Part shown: positions 8,127-15,788 of the stretch, piece by piece
How the letters are laid out: each line of letters starts with the position of its first letter
Numbering within the stretch: position 1 is the stretch's first letter
From: DATEAV01 sp964575425
Lineage (GTDB): Bacteria; Chloroflexota; Anaerolineae; Anaerolineales; E44-bin32
Direction: 5' to 3'
Length of the DNA stretch: 42,209 nt
Assembly (NCBI GenBank): GCA_964575425.1
Contig: CAZNRD010000027.1
Coordinates: 1 to 42,209 of the forward strand
Program-made: the position numbers and the translations under genes
The notes under the pieces: generated by a model
What the model saw: only the letters and a program-made list of their open reading frames with translations
Told to the model about the DNA's origin: nothing
The model's database searches: none

Positions 8127-9280
8127 CTGCCTCCTGTCTCCCGCGCCACGCCGCCTCGTGCACGCGCAGCTGTCTTGTAGCCAGAACCGGTCAGGACAGC
8201 CACCACCGGGTCTCGCAACGCGTCGAGCTTTTCTAGCAGCGCCGGATGGACAACAGCCGATGTGGGCTCTACGTAGAACCCCTGACGCGCGAGGGCGTCG
8301 CGGCCCTCGACAATCGCCCGCTCCTCGACCGCGACCAACATTCCCCCCGTGTTCTCCACTGCTGCCAGCACGCAGTCCCCGCGCAGCGGTCTCAGGATGC
8401 GGATGCCCTCGGCCATCGTCTGCCCCTCGCTCACCGATCGCAGTCCATCGGCCCCGCCCACATGCACGGCCCACAGCGGCGCGCACGCCAGGGCCTGGAC
8501 TCCGACCAGCATCGGCATTCGCCCCACCTTGCCTGCAGCCCGCAGCGCCTCAAAGCCTCGCTGCAGTCCGAGCACAAGGGAGCCTTGCCCCACCGGCATC
8601 ACTACCGCACCGGGCGCCTCCCCCAACTGCTCCACCAGCTCGAACGCCACCGTCGCCATGCCCGCAAGGACGTGAGGCAGGAAGGCGTGGCTGGCATAGA
8701 CGACGTCGCCCTGCACCTCCTGCAGCACCGCCTCGCCCACGGCCGATCTCGCTCCATCCACGCGCACCACCTCCGCGCCCAGCGCCTCCATCTGCGCCAC
8801 CTTCGGTCCTGAGGCCTGGGCAGGTGTGAAGATGCGGGCACGGATGCCGGCACGGGCGCAATAGGCAGCCAGAGCGGCACCGGCGTTGCCGGAGCTATCT
8901 TCGACAACGGCTCCAACACGCGCCGCGGCCAGCGCACTCACCAAGACAGCCGCGCCGCGGTCTTTGAACGAGCCCGTGGGATTCAGCTGTTCGCACTTGA
9001 AGTAGACGGGCTTGCCCTTAACCTCGCCGCGCACCAGGGGCGTGCCGCCCTCCCCCAGACTTACCCATGGCCCGCCGGGAGGCAAGGGAAGGCTACAGCG
9101 AAAGCGCGCAAGCCCGCGCCGCGGAGCGCCGTCCTCCGGCGCGTAGATCAGAGGCGAGACGAAGTCGTACAGCCCGCCGCAGACAGGGCAGCGAAAGGGG
9201 AAACCCTCCGAAGCATACGGGCGAGAGCAGTTGCTGCAGACGAAGGGCCTGGTCGGATCGGGTGTGGGCCGAGCCGTCAT
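8123..9280 (-). CDS. Threonine-synthase-like PLP enzyme
   Basis: This 385-residue fold-type II PLP enzyme has the PLP lysine at K106 in the motif NPTGSFKDRG. Downstream are SSGNAGAALAAY and a late TGSGYKT that would bind the cofactor phosphate. An N-terminal zinc-ribbon-like segment has C15, C18, C31 and C34, as seen in many archaeal and bacterial ThrC proteins. The likely reaction is O-phospho-L-homoserine to L-threonine, but close relatives include threonine dehydratase and cysteate synthase, and no other threonine genes are nearby. It starts with ATG at 9280 in an ATGA overlap with the moaD-moaE gene and ends in an ATGA overlap with fabF, so it is translationally coupled at both ends. Confidence 0.85.
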   Translation of the reverse strand: MTARPTPDPTRPFVCSNCSRPYASEGFPFRCPVCGGLYDFVSPLIYAPEDGAPRRGLARFRCSLPLPPGGPWVSLGEGGTPLVRGEVKGKPVYFKCEQLNPTGSFKDRGAAVLVSALAAARVGAVVEDSSGNAGAALAAYCARAGIRARIFTPAQASGPKVAQMEALGAEVVRVDGARSAVGEAVLQEVQGDVVYASHAFLPHVLAGMATVAFELVEQLGEAPGAVVMPVGQGSLVLGLQRGFEALRAAGKVGRMPMLVGVQALACAPLWAVHVGGADGLRSVSEGQTMAEGIRILRPLRGDCVLAAVENTGGMLVAVEERAIVEGRDALARQGFYVEPTSAVVHPALLEKLDALRDPVVAVLTGSGYKTAARARGGVARETGGR

Positions 9281-9978
9281 CCCTGACGGTCCCTCTCGCC
9301 CGGATGGTAGCTGCCTTCCACCCAGCGCTCGCCGCCCGGACCGACTTCCCTCTTCCAGATAGGAACGATCTCCTTCAGCCGATCGATGCCGTAGCGCGCC
9401 GCTTCAAAGACGCCGCTGTCGCGATGGGCAGCGCTGGCGGCCACCACCACGCTGGGCGCGCCAGCCTCCACACGCCCGACTCGCTGTAGGATGACAATGC
9501 CCTCGAGCGCAGGCCAGCGCTGCCGCATCTCCTCCGCCACCTGCGCTAGCTTCTCCTGCGCCATCGGCCCAAATGCTTCATATTCGAGGTAGTCCGTGTC
9601 GTCCATCTCGACGCGTTGTGTGCGCGCTCGAACGACGCCGGTGAACACGCAGGCCGCGCCCGTCGTCGGCCCCACCAGAGACTGCACCACCTCGTTGAGA
9701 TCCAGCGGCTTCTCCGTCAGCTCTAGGCGCGTCGAACCCCCGCTCACCGGCGGGAAGAAGGCGATCTCGTCGCCATCGCGCAGCACATCCTCCGGCCTGG
9801 CGAATTCGCGGTTCACGGCCGCCACCGCGGACTCCAGCGGCGCTGCCAGTTCAGGGCGGCGCTGCCTCAGCCGCGCCCGGGCCTGCGCCACCGTGGCTGC
9901 CTCGGACAGCTCCAGCGTCTCTTCGCGCACGCCGGCGCGGACGCGCAGTGTGGCGAAGTAGAGGACTTTAACCCTCAC
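9277..9978 (-). CDS. MoaD-MoaE fusion, molybdopterin synthase (both subunits in one chain)
   Basis: This 233-residue protein joins the two subunits of molybdopterin synthase. Residues 1-81 are a ubiquitin-fold MoaD ending in the double glycine SGG (80-81). From about residue 88 it is MoaE, with GACVFTGVVR, HRDSGVFEAARYGIDRLK and the conserved lysine block PIWKRE. MoaD donates sulfur from a C-terminal thiocarboxylate on its last glycine, so an uncut fusion could not be charged. The MoaX fusion of Mycobacterium tuberculosis is reported to be cleaved after this glycine, and the same is inferred here. The start is GTG at 9978, three bases after the moaC stop; the end overlaps the next gene by 4 bases. 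Confidence 0.92.
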   Translation of the reverse strand: MRVKVLYFATLRVRAGVREETLELSEAATVAQARARLRQRRPELAAPLESAVAAVNREFARPEDVLRDGDEIAFFPPVSGGSTRLELTEKPLDLNEVVQSLVGPTTGAACVFTGVVRARTQRVEMDDTDYLEYEAFGPMAQEKLAQVAEEMRQRWPALEGIVILQRVGRVEAGAPSVVVAASAAHRDSGVFEAARYGIDRLKEIVPIWKREVGPGGERWVEGSYHPGERDRQG

Positions 9979-9981
9979 CCG

Positions 9982-10467
9982 CTACGCCTCCACCACCACA
10001 TCGCCACTGAGCCCCCCGTGCTTCTCCACCAGGCGCACGTCCTGCAACCGCGCCTGACGGTCGATGGCTTTGACCATGTCCACCACCGCCAGCCCGGCAA
10101 CCGCCGCCGCCGTCAGCGCCTCCATCTCGACGCCCGTGCGGCCAACGCTGTGCACTACAGCCTCGATCTCCACGCCCGGAAGCTCGTCGCGGAATTCGAG
10201 ACGAACCTGCACGTCTGTCAGGGGAATCGGATGGCAGAGCGGGATCAGCTCCCAGGCGCGCTTGGCAGCCATCACCCCGGCCAACTCGGCCGTCGCCCTC
10301 AAATCGCCTTTCCTGAGGTCCCCGGCCTGCGCCAGGGACAGGGTCTCGGGCTGGAGGATGACCGAGGCGCGTGCCCTTGCCCAGCGCTCGGACTCGGGCT
10401 TGCCACCGACGTCGACCATGCGCACCCTCCCGGCATCGTCGAGGTGTGTGAGGCGCTTGCGGGCCAT
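9982..10467 (-). CDS. moaC: Cyclic pyranopterin monophosphate synthase
   Basis: The 161-residue protein converts the MoaA product 3',8-cyclo-7,8-dihydro-GTP to cyclic pyranopterin monophosphate in molybdenum cofactor synthesis. It carries the family motifs KGDLRATAELAGVMAAKR, LIPLCHPIPLT (about 75-84), HSVGRTGVEMEALTAA, and DMVKAID with the catalytic Asp130/Lys133. The open frame extends upstream, but ATG at 10467 gives the typical start MARKRLTHLDDAGR. A consensus TATAAT ends seven bases before this ATG, so the mRNA is predicted to be leaderless. This gene heads the operon moaC > moaD-moaE > thrC-like > fabF > rnc > smc. moaA is not in the window. Confidence 0.96.
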   Translation of the reverse strand: MARKRLTHLDDAGRVRMVDVGGKPESERWARARASVILQPETLSLAQAGDLRKGDLRATAELAGVMAAKRAWELIPLCHPIPLTDVQVRLEFRDELPGVEIEAVVHSVGRTGVEMEALTAAAVAGLAVVDMVKAIDRQARLQDVRLVEKHGGLSGDVVVEA

Positions 10468-10473
10468 GGCGAC

Positions 10474-10479
10474 ATTATA
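10474..10479 (-). promoter_or_regulatory. -10 box for a leaderless moaC transcript
   Basis: A perfect TATAAT on the minus strand (10479-10474) places the expected transcription start on or within a base of the moaC ATG (10467). No good -35 hexamer is visible, and no Shine-Dalgarno sequence precedes the ATG. Confidence 0.6.
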
Positions 10480-10620
10480 TTCCACTGGTGCGCCGCGCGC
10501 GTGAGCGAGACGGGCATGGAGATGGCTTGAGAGCTGCGGGTGGACAGCGCTCAAGGGTCCCATCCTCCCCCGCCGAGAGGCTGTTGAATAACCCCACGCA
10601 TCTCGGCCATCGCACGGAGA

Positions 10621-10722
10621 CCCTCACCCTCCCCCACCTCCCAGAAGAACCCACCCCATCTCCGCCATTGAGCCCTGGGAGAGCAGCCGCGCCTGCAGGC
10701 GGAGAGGACAGGGGGGTGAGGC
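10621..10722. repeat. REP/MITE-like imperfect palindrome between moaC and rpmF
   Basis: The 425-base space between the divergent moaC and rpmF genes contains a long nested inverted repeat. The outer arms are CCCTCACCCTCCCCC (10621-10635) and its near complement at 10710-10722; the inner arms are CTCCGCC (10650-10656) and GGCGGAG (10698-10704). The C-rich/G-rich arms resemble dispersed non-coding repeats common in Chloroflexota genomes, an impression from memory. No open frame is credible here. The rest of the space holds the two divergent promoters. Confidence 0.5.
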
Positions 10723-10810
10723 GGAGGCCGCTCGTCATTGCACGCGTAGCTTGAACGGCATGGAATCGGCAGCCGCGGCTGATGCTTCTCAACACCCTCC
10801 GCCGGATTGC

Positions 10811-10839
10811 TTGCAGGCGGCCAAGGTTGCTGCTATAAT
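10811..10839 (+). promoter_or_regulatory. Sigma70 promoter of rpmF-fabD
   Basis: A -35 TTGCAG (10811-10816), a 17-base spacer and a consensus -10 TATAAT (10834-10839) preceded by TGC, which makes it an extended -10. The predicted start is about 10846, giving a 47-base leader before the rpmF ATG. Confidence 0.8.
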
Positions 10840-10845
10840 CCCCTG

Positions 10846-10864
10846 GCCTGCCCAAGGGGCAGGC
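10846..10864 (+). other. Hairpin at the 5' end of the rpmF leader
   Basis: A perfect 8-bp stem (10846-10853 with 10857-10864) with a 3-base loop starts at the predicted transcription start. Such 5'-terminal stems often stabilise mRNA. Binding of a ribosomal protein for autoregulation is also possible but untested. Confidence 0.5.
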
Positions 10865-10892
10865 TCACTGTTGCAGTCACGAGGAGACACAT

Positions 10893-11078
10893 ATGCCCCC
10901 TCTGCCCAAGAGAAAGCACTCCCAGGGCCGCCGCAACCGTCGACGCGCCCACGACGCCATTCCCGCCCCGCATCTGATCACCTGCTCCAACTGCGGCGAG
11001 AAGCACCGCCCACATCGGGTGTGCCCCAGCTGCGGCCACTACGCTGGCAAGGAAGTCATCGAGGTCGAGCGGGAGTAG
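10893..11078 (+). CDS. rpmF: 50S ribosomal protein L32
   Basis: This 61-residue basic protein begins MPPLPKRKHSQGRRNRRRAHD and has the L32 zinc-ribbon with C32, C35, C48 and C51 (CSNCG and CPSCG), so it is the zinc-binding form. L32 sits near the peptidyl-transferase exit region of the large subunit. ATG at 10893 is preceded by the Shine-Dalgarno sequence GAGGAG (10881-10886). In many bacteria rpmF heads the plsX-fabH-fabD lipid genes; here fabD follows directly, with plsX and fabH missing. Confidence 0.97.
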   Translation: MPPLPKRKHSQGRRNRRRAHDAIPAPHLITCSNCGEKHRPHRVCPSCGHYAGKEVIEVERE

Positions 11079-11135
11079 GCGGTCGGCGGCCCTCGCTCGA
11101 ACCCTGCGCCGATCGGAACCGGATCTGGAGTGACC

Positions 11136-12080
11136 ATGGTCCTCGAGCCCGAGACGACGGCCTTCCTCTTCCCGGGTCAGGGTTCCCAGGTCGTCGGCAT
11201 GGGCCACGCCCTGGCCGCCCGCGACGCTGAGGCCTCTGCCGTCTTCCGCAAGGCCGACGAGGTGCTCGAAACCACTCTCAGCCAAATCTGCTGGCACGGC
11301 CCCTCAGAAGTCCTCAACGACACACACAACACTCAGCCTGCCCTGTTGACACATTCCGTGGCCGTGTTGCGGGCTCTGCAGTCGCGCTTTCCGCGAGTGC
11401 AGCCCGCCTGGGTAGCCGGGCATTCTCTGGGCGAGTTCTCCGCTTTGGTGGCGGCGGGCGCCATCACTTTCGTCGAGGCGCTGCGCCTGGTGCGGGCACG
11501 CGGGCAAGCGATGAAGGCGGCCGGAGCGCAAAGCCCCGGGGGCATGGCCGCGGTCCTGGGGTTGGAGGCGGAGGTGGTGAGCCGCCTCTGCCGCGAGACC
11601 TGTGCCAGCGGCGGTAGTGTCCAGGTGGCCAACGACAACTGCCCGGGCCAGGTGGTCATCTCCGGTGACGAAGCCACGCTGGAGCAGGCCATCGCCCTGC
11701 TCGAACGGGCCGGCGCTAGGCGAATCGTGCGCCTCGCCGTCAGCATTGCCGCCCATTCGGCGCTGATGCGGGCCGCCCAGGAAGACTTCAACCGCGCCCT
11801 GGATGCAGCTCCGGTCAAGGACCCCGAGATCCCCGTGGTGGGGAATGTCGCCGCTGCGCCTCTGCGGACCGCAGCGGAGATCCGGGCCGACCTCAGCGCA
11901 CAGCTCACCTCCCCCGTCCGTTGGACCGAAACCATTCGCCGCCTACTCGCCAGCGGCGTGCGCACGTTCCTCGAACTCGGCAGCGGCAGCGTGCTGATCG
12001 GATTGCTGCGCCGCATCGAGCCCACGGCCCGGGGAATCGCCCTCGACACCGTGGAGAGCTTCGAGCAGCTGGCGGGCTAG
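11136..12080 (+). CDS. fabD: Malonyl-CoA:ACP transacylase
   Basis: The 314-residue enzyme transfers malonate from CoA to acyl carrier protein to start fatty acid elongation. It has the N-terminal LFPGQGSQ, the nucleophile Ser97 in GHSLGEFSALVAAG, the substrate Arg in RARGQAM, and the catalytic His207 in SIAAHSALM. Two starts are possible: GTG at 11130 or ATG at 11136. I prefer ATG 11136 because a GGAG Shine-Dalgarno (11127-11130) then has a 5-base spacer, whereas it would overlap the GTG. It lies 57 bases after rpmF, probably in the same transcript, which ties fatty acid supply to ribosome production. Confidence 0.96.
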   Translation: MVLEPETTAFLFPGQGSQVVGMGHALAARDAEASAVFRKADEVLETTLSQICWHGPSEVLNDTHNTQPALLTHSVAVLRALQSRFPRVQPAWVAGHSLGEFSALVAAGAITFVEALRLVRARGQAMKAAGAQSPGGMAAVLGLEAEVVSRLCRETCASGGSVQVANDNCPGQVVISGDEATLEQAIALLERAGARRIVRLAVSIAAHSALMRAAQEDFNRALDAAPVKDPEIPVVGNVAAAPLRTAAEIRADLSAQLTSPVRWTETIRRLLASGVRTFLELGSGSVLIGLLRRIEPTARGIALDTVESFEQLAG

Positions 12081-12115
12081 ACCGGGCGGCGGACGGCACA
12101 AGGAGCGCAGGTCCA

Positions 12116-13126
12116 ATGCGCAAGTTCTTGCTGGCCCTGGTCCTGCTCCTGGCGATCTACTTCTTCCTCTCGCGGTTCGCCGAAGCCCAGCAGGTCGCCG
12201 AGACACTGCGCCGCGGCGACTGGCGCTGGCTGCTGGCCGCTGCCCTCCTGCAGATCACCTACACGATCAACGTCGGCGCCCTCTTTCGCGCCATCTACCG
12301 CGGGCTCGGCATGGAAGAGAAGATCGAGCGCCTGACGGTGCTGGCGGCAGCGGCGTACTTCGTGAACATTGTGGCGCCGATGGGGGGCATGAGCGGCATG
12401 GCGGTGTTCATCGCCGAAGCCAGGCGGCGCGGCCATCCGGTGGGACGCGTCTCCACCGCCGCCGCCCTGGTGGTGCTCTACGACTACGCTGCCTTCCTGC
12501 TTGTGCTGGCGCTCGGGTTGATCGTCCTTACCCGCCGACACCAGCTCGAAGCCGCGGAAATCGTCGCCAGCCTCGCTCTCTTCGGCATCGCCGCCGGCAT
12601 CGCCACCCTGGTCTTCCTCGGGATGCGCTCAGCCGACCATCTCGCCCGGGCCCTGCGCTGGCTGGCCAGTGGGATCAACCGACTGCTGGATCCGTTCCTC
12701 CATCGCGACTACCTGAATGTCGCCCGCGCCGACGAGTTCGCCCATGACTCTGCCGAGGGCCTCCAGCTGTTGCGCAGCTCGCGCGGTAACCTCCTGATGC
12801 CGCTCGCCCTCGCCATGAGCGGCAAGGCGCTGCTCATTTCCATCCTCTTCATGATCTTCATGGCCTTCAGCCAGCCGTTCTCGGTGGGGACGCTCATCGC
12901 CGGCTTCAGCATCGCCTACCTCTTCCTGATCATCTCGCCCACGCCTTCCGGCATCGGCTTCGTCGAAGGCATCCTCACGCTGACGCTGGTCTCGCTGCGC
13001 GTGCCGCTGGCGGCTGCCGCAGTGATCGCACTCGCCTATCGGGGCATCACCCTGTGGCTTCCCCTCGGCTATGGTGCTCTCGCCTTCCGCTGGGCCGGCC
13101 GCCCCCTGAGCGAGAGCGGCGAATAG
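12116..13126 (+). CDS. Flippase-like integral membrane protein (lysylphosphatidylglycerol synthase TM region / UPF0104 family)
   Basis: This 336-residue polytopic membrane protein begins with a hydrophobic segment (MRKFLLALVLLLAIYFFL). It continues with about seven further segments, including YFVNIVAPMGGMSGMAVFIAEARRRG and a late ISPTPSGIGFVEGILT. The conserved P-G-G and P-(S/T)-P-x-G-x-G-x-E motifs are typical of the family that includes the MprF flippase domain and AglD-like proteins, which are thought to move or modify lipid-linked substrates. The specific substrate cannot be told. ATG at 12116 has AGGAG about 10 bases upstream (12101-12105); the gene starts 35 bases after fabD and probably shares its transcript. 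Confidence 0.8.
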   Translation: MRKFLLALVLLLAIYFFLSRFAEAQQVAETLRRGDWRWLLAAALLQITYTINVGALFRAIYRGLGMEEKIERLTVLAAAAYFVNIVAPMGGMSGMAVFIAEARRRGHPVGRVSTAAALVVLYDYAAFLLVLALGLIVLTRRHQLEAAEIVASLALFGIAAGIATLVFLGMRSADHLARALRWLASGINRLLDPFLHRDYLNVARADEFAHDSAEGLQLLRSSRGNLLMPLALAMSGKALLISILFMIFMAFSQPFSVGTLIAGFSIAYLFLIISPTPSGIGFVEGILTLTLVSLRVPLAAAAVIALAYRGITLWLPLGYGALAFRWAGRPLSESGE

Positions 13127-13148
13127 CTGCGACCGGCACCTCCCCCAC

Positions 13149-13177
13149 TTGACGCACCGGGGGAACGAAGATAGCAT
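13149..13177 (+). promoter_or_regulatory. Candidate promoter of the sensor-kinase-like gene
   Basis: A -35 TTGACG (13149-13154), a 17-base spacer and -10 TAGCAT (13172-13177). The predicted start near 13184 gives a leader of about 33 bases before ATG 13217. Confidence 0.55.
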
Positions 13178-13216
13178 GAGGCAGCAGATGCAGTCCGTGA
13201 CAACGATAGCTGCCCG

Positions 13217-15550
13217 ATGATAGCCCAAGCGGCCGCCTACCTCACGCTTCCGCCAGGAAGCCTGGCCTACAACCTCGTCCTCCTCACCATGCTTGCGGTC
13301 ATCATCGTTCTGGCCGGAACGCCAGTGCTGAGGGCCGCCGCTGGTGCTCGCCGCGCCTCCCTGGCTGCATTGGCACTCCTCGTGCTCCGCCTGACTCTGC
13401 TCGCCGCGATCCCCCTGGATCTCGAGCGCCTGCCAGGCGGCGCGGCGCCGATCGATACGCTGGGCCACTTTGCTGCCCTCGTCGGGCTTCTCGCCCTGGG
13501 TTGGGCGGCGGTCTTCCCGCAGCGCAGCCACGCTGGAGACCTGACGGTCGGCCTCGCCCTCGTCCTGGCCGGCGTCGGCTTGGTGGCCGCGCTGATCGTG
13601 CCCACGCTGCCGGTGATTGACCTCACTCCTGCGCAGGTGTGGATTGAGATTGGCTGGGCATCTGCCGGAGTTGTCCTGTCCCTCATCTTGATCCTGTTCG
13701 CCTTCATCCGACGCCCACGCGCGTGGGGGCTCATATCGACTGGCCTTCTCCTGTTCCTCGCCGGCTTCGCGGCGCAGGCGTGGCAGCTGATTTCTTCCGG
13801 TTCCCCCCAACCTCTCTTCGGTTTCGTCCGGCTGGGGGAGTTCGTCGCCTACCCCCTGCTCGGGCTGGTGTTCGCGCGGTCACTCCCGGCCGCGGCCATC
13901 GAGATCAAGCCTCCGCCCGTCTCCCACCCCGAGCCCCGGGAAGCGGAAGAGCCAGAGAAGGCACCCTCAGGAGCATCGCACGTAGCCGAGGTCCTCAGCC
14001 TGGTCACGGCTGAGACCAGCTCCGAGCTCGCCCGCGAGGCTGTCCGATCGATCGCGCGCCTCCTGCGCGCCGAGTACACCCTGCTGCTGACGCCGCCAGA
14101 CGAGAGCGGTCATTTCGCCATTGATGTCGGCTACGACCTGATCAGCGAACAGTACCTGCCGGGCGCCCCACTCGACAGTCAACGCGCCCCGATTATCTAC
14201 GCCGCCCTCACCCAGCACCGCACTCTGATCCTCCCTGCTCGCAGCCGATCGCCCGACATGCAGGCCATCCAGACAGCCTTGGTGCTCGAGACGACCGGCC
14301 CGACCATGCTCGTTCCCATAGTCCTTAATGGCAGGCTGTATGGCGCCATCCTGACGCTCTCGCCCTATGCGCGACACGAATGGTCTGCCGACGACCGCCA
14401 GTCCCTGGAGGCGATAGCCCGCACGCTGGCAGCAAGGCTCGAGCAGATGCGCATCGCTCAGGCACGCACCGCCCAGGCCTCGCCCGAGGCACTTGAAGAA
14501 GCCGAACGACGCATCCAGGCCCTGATCGAAGAGAACACCCGACTTGCCTCGGAGACGCCGCAGGCGATAGCCACCCCTCGCCCGGAGGACCTGGCGACCC
14601 TCCTGGCTATGAATGAGGAGGCGCGCGAGACGATCTCGATCCTCGAGGCCGAGATCGAACGCCTCAAGGCGGCCCAGTCCTATCGCCCCTCAGGAACACA
14701 GGAGGAGGTCGAGAACCTCACCCTGAGGCTCGAAAGCGTGCTGCAAGAACTGACGGAGGCGCGCGCTCGCCTGGCTGCGCTCGAGGCCAGCGGCGGTCGG
14801 CTGCCGGGGTCCTCAGCAGCCCTCAACGCTGACACGCTCGTGTCCATCGCATGCGACTTCCACCCGCCGATCGACGCTGTCGCTGACTACACCAAGCTTC
14901 TCCTCGGCGAATCCGTTGGCACCCTCACCTCCACTCAGCGCCGACTGCTGGATAAGGTCCGCAGCGCCAGCGAGCGACTCCAGGTCCTGCTGCGGGACCT
15001 GGTGCAGGTGGCGACCGTCGAGGCCGGCAAGCTCCACCTGACCCTGACCCCTGTCGATCCTGCCGCCTGCCTCGAACACGCCCTCCGCCAGGCCGAGGGG
15101 ACGCTGCGCGCGCGTCAGGTCACCCTGCGCCTCGACCTGCCAGAAGACCTGCCCTTTGCCCTCGGCGACGCCGGCAGCATCACTCAGGTCATGCTGCACT
15201 TGATGCACAACGCTGCCAACGTCTCACCCGAAGGGAGCGAGGTCGTCGCCGCCGTCAAGATCCCGCCCAGCGAACCAGGAGGCTCCCCCAGCTTCCTGAC
15301 CATCTCCTTCACCGACTCCGGCGACGGCATCCCGCCCGGCGAGATCGGCCGCGTCTTTGAGCGCCTCTCGCCCGAGCAGCGCGCCCGCATCCCAGGGGTC
15401 GCCGCCACCGGTGTCAGCCTGGCATTGGTCAAGGCGCTTGTAGAAGCCATGGGCGGCAGGGTCTGGGTAGACAGCGTCGTGGGAGTCGGCAGCACCTTCA
15501 CTTTCGTGCTGCCCATCGCCGAAGGGAGCGAGCCCACGGCGGCAGCATGA
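13217..15550 (+). CDS. Membrane histidine-kinase-like sensor with GAF domain and degenerate H-box
   Basis: This 777-residue protein has six or seven hydrophobic segments within residues 15-222, a Pro/Glu-rich linker, a GAF domain at about 255-410, a coiled coil at about 420-525, a dimerisation helix pair at about 540-605 and a GHKL ATPase domain at about 610-770. The H-box, normally S-H-E-L-R-T-P-L, reads A-C-D-F-H-P-P-I (545-552), so the phospho-accepting His is Cys546. His549 lies at the usual Arg position. The N-box (HLMHNAANVSPEG, N665) and G1 (DSGDGIPPG) are intact; the G2 box reads GVSLALV instead of GLGLAIV. It may bind ATP but not autophosphorylate in the usual way. No response regulator is adjacent; the nearest receiver gene is at 25.7 kb. 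Confidence 0.85.
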   Translation: MIAQAAAYLTLPPGSLAYNLVLLTMLAVIIVLAGTPVLRAAAGARRASLAALALLVLRLTLLAAIPLDLERLPGGAAPIDTLGHFAALVGLLALGWAAVFPQRSHAGDLTVGLALVLAGVGLVAALIVPTLPVIDLTPAQVWIEIGWASAGVVLSLILILFAFIRRPRAWGLISTGLLLFLAGFAAQAWQLISSGSPQPLFGFVRLGEFVAYPLLGLVFARSLPAAAIEIKPPPVSHPEPREAEEPEKAPSGASHVAEVLSLVTAETSSELAREAVRSIARLLRAEYTLLLTPPDESGHFAIDVGYDLISEQYLPGAPLDSQRAPIIYAALTQHRTLILPARSRSPDMQAIQTALVLETTGPTMLVPIVLNGRLYGAILTLSPYARHEWSADDRQSLEAIARTLAARLEQMRIAQARTAQASPEALEEAERRIQALIEENTRLASETPQAIATPRPEDLATLLAMNEEARETISILEAEIERLKAAQSYRPSGTQEEVENLTLRLESVLQELTEARARLAALEASGGRLPGSSAALNADTLVSIACDFHPPIDAVADYTKLLLGESVGTLTSTQRRLLDKVRSASERLQVLLRDLVQVATVEAGKLHLTLTPVDPAACLEHALRQAEGTLRARQVTLRLDLPEDLPFALGDAGSITQVMLHLMHNAANVSPEGSEVVAAVKIPPSEPGGSPSFLTISFTDSGDGIPPGEIGRVFERLSPEQRARIPGVAATGVSLALVKALVEAMGGRVWVDSVVGVGSTFTFVLPIAEGSEPTAAA

Positions 15551-15788
15551 CGGGCCGCCCTGCACCCTCACAGCCTCCCCTCATCTGAGATCCCGGCTCC
15601 CCTGGCCCCCAGGCTGCCAGTGGTGTTATGATGGGCTGGGTCCGATTCCGCCTTACCGGGAACTTCCCGGCGGTGGCCTGCGTCGTGCATCAGTGAAGCA
15701 TGCAGCGGTGACGGCAGTTCGGGGATATGAACCGGGGAATGGTGCGGTGCCGGTGTCCGAGCGGGCGATCGTCGCGCCTTCGTGGCAG

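Noticed and set aside
8127..8486. 120-codon N-terminal extension of fabF
   Set aside because: It overlaps the threonine-synthase-like gene in another frame and has no family similarity; ATG 8126 in an ATGA overlap is the natural start.
15551..15788. Riboswitch or structured leader before the first LCP gene
   Set aside because: Several short hairpins (for example around 15653-15667) and a TATGAT at 15627-15632 are present, but there is no good -35 and the sequence matches no riboswitch class I know. It is left as unexplained intergenic DNA.
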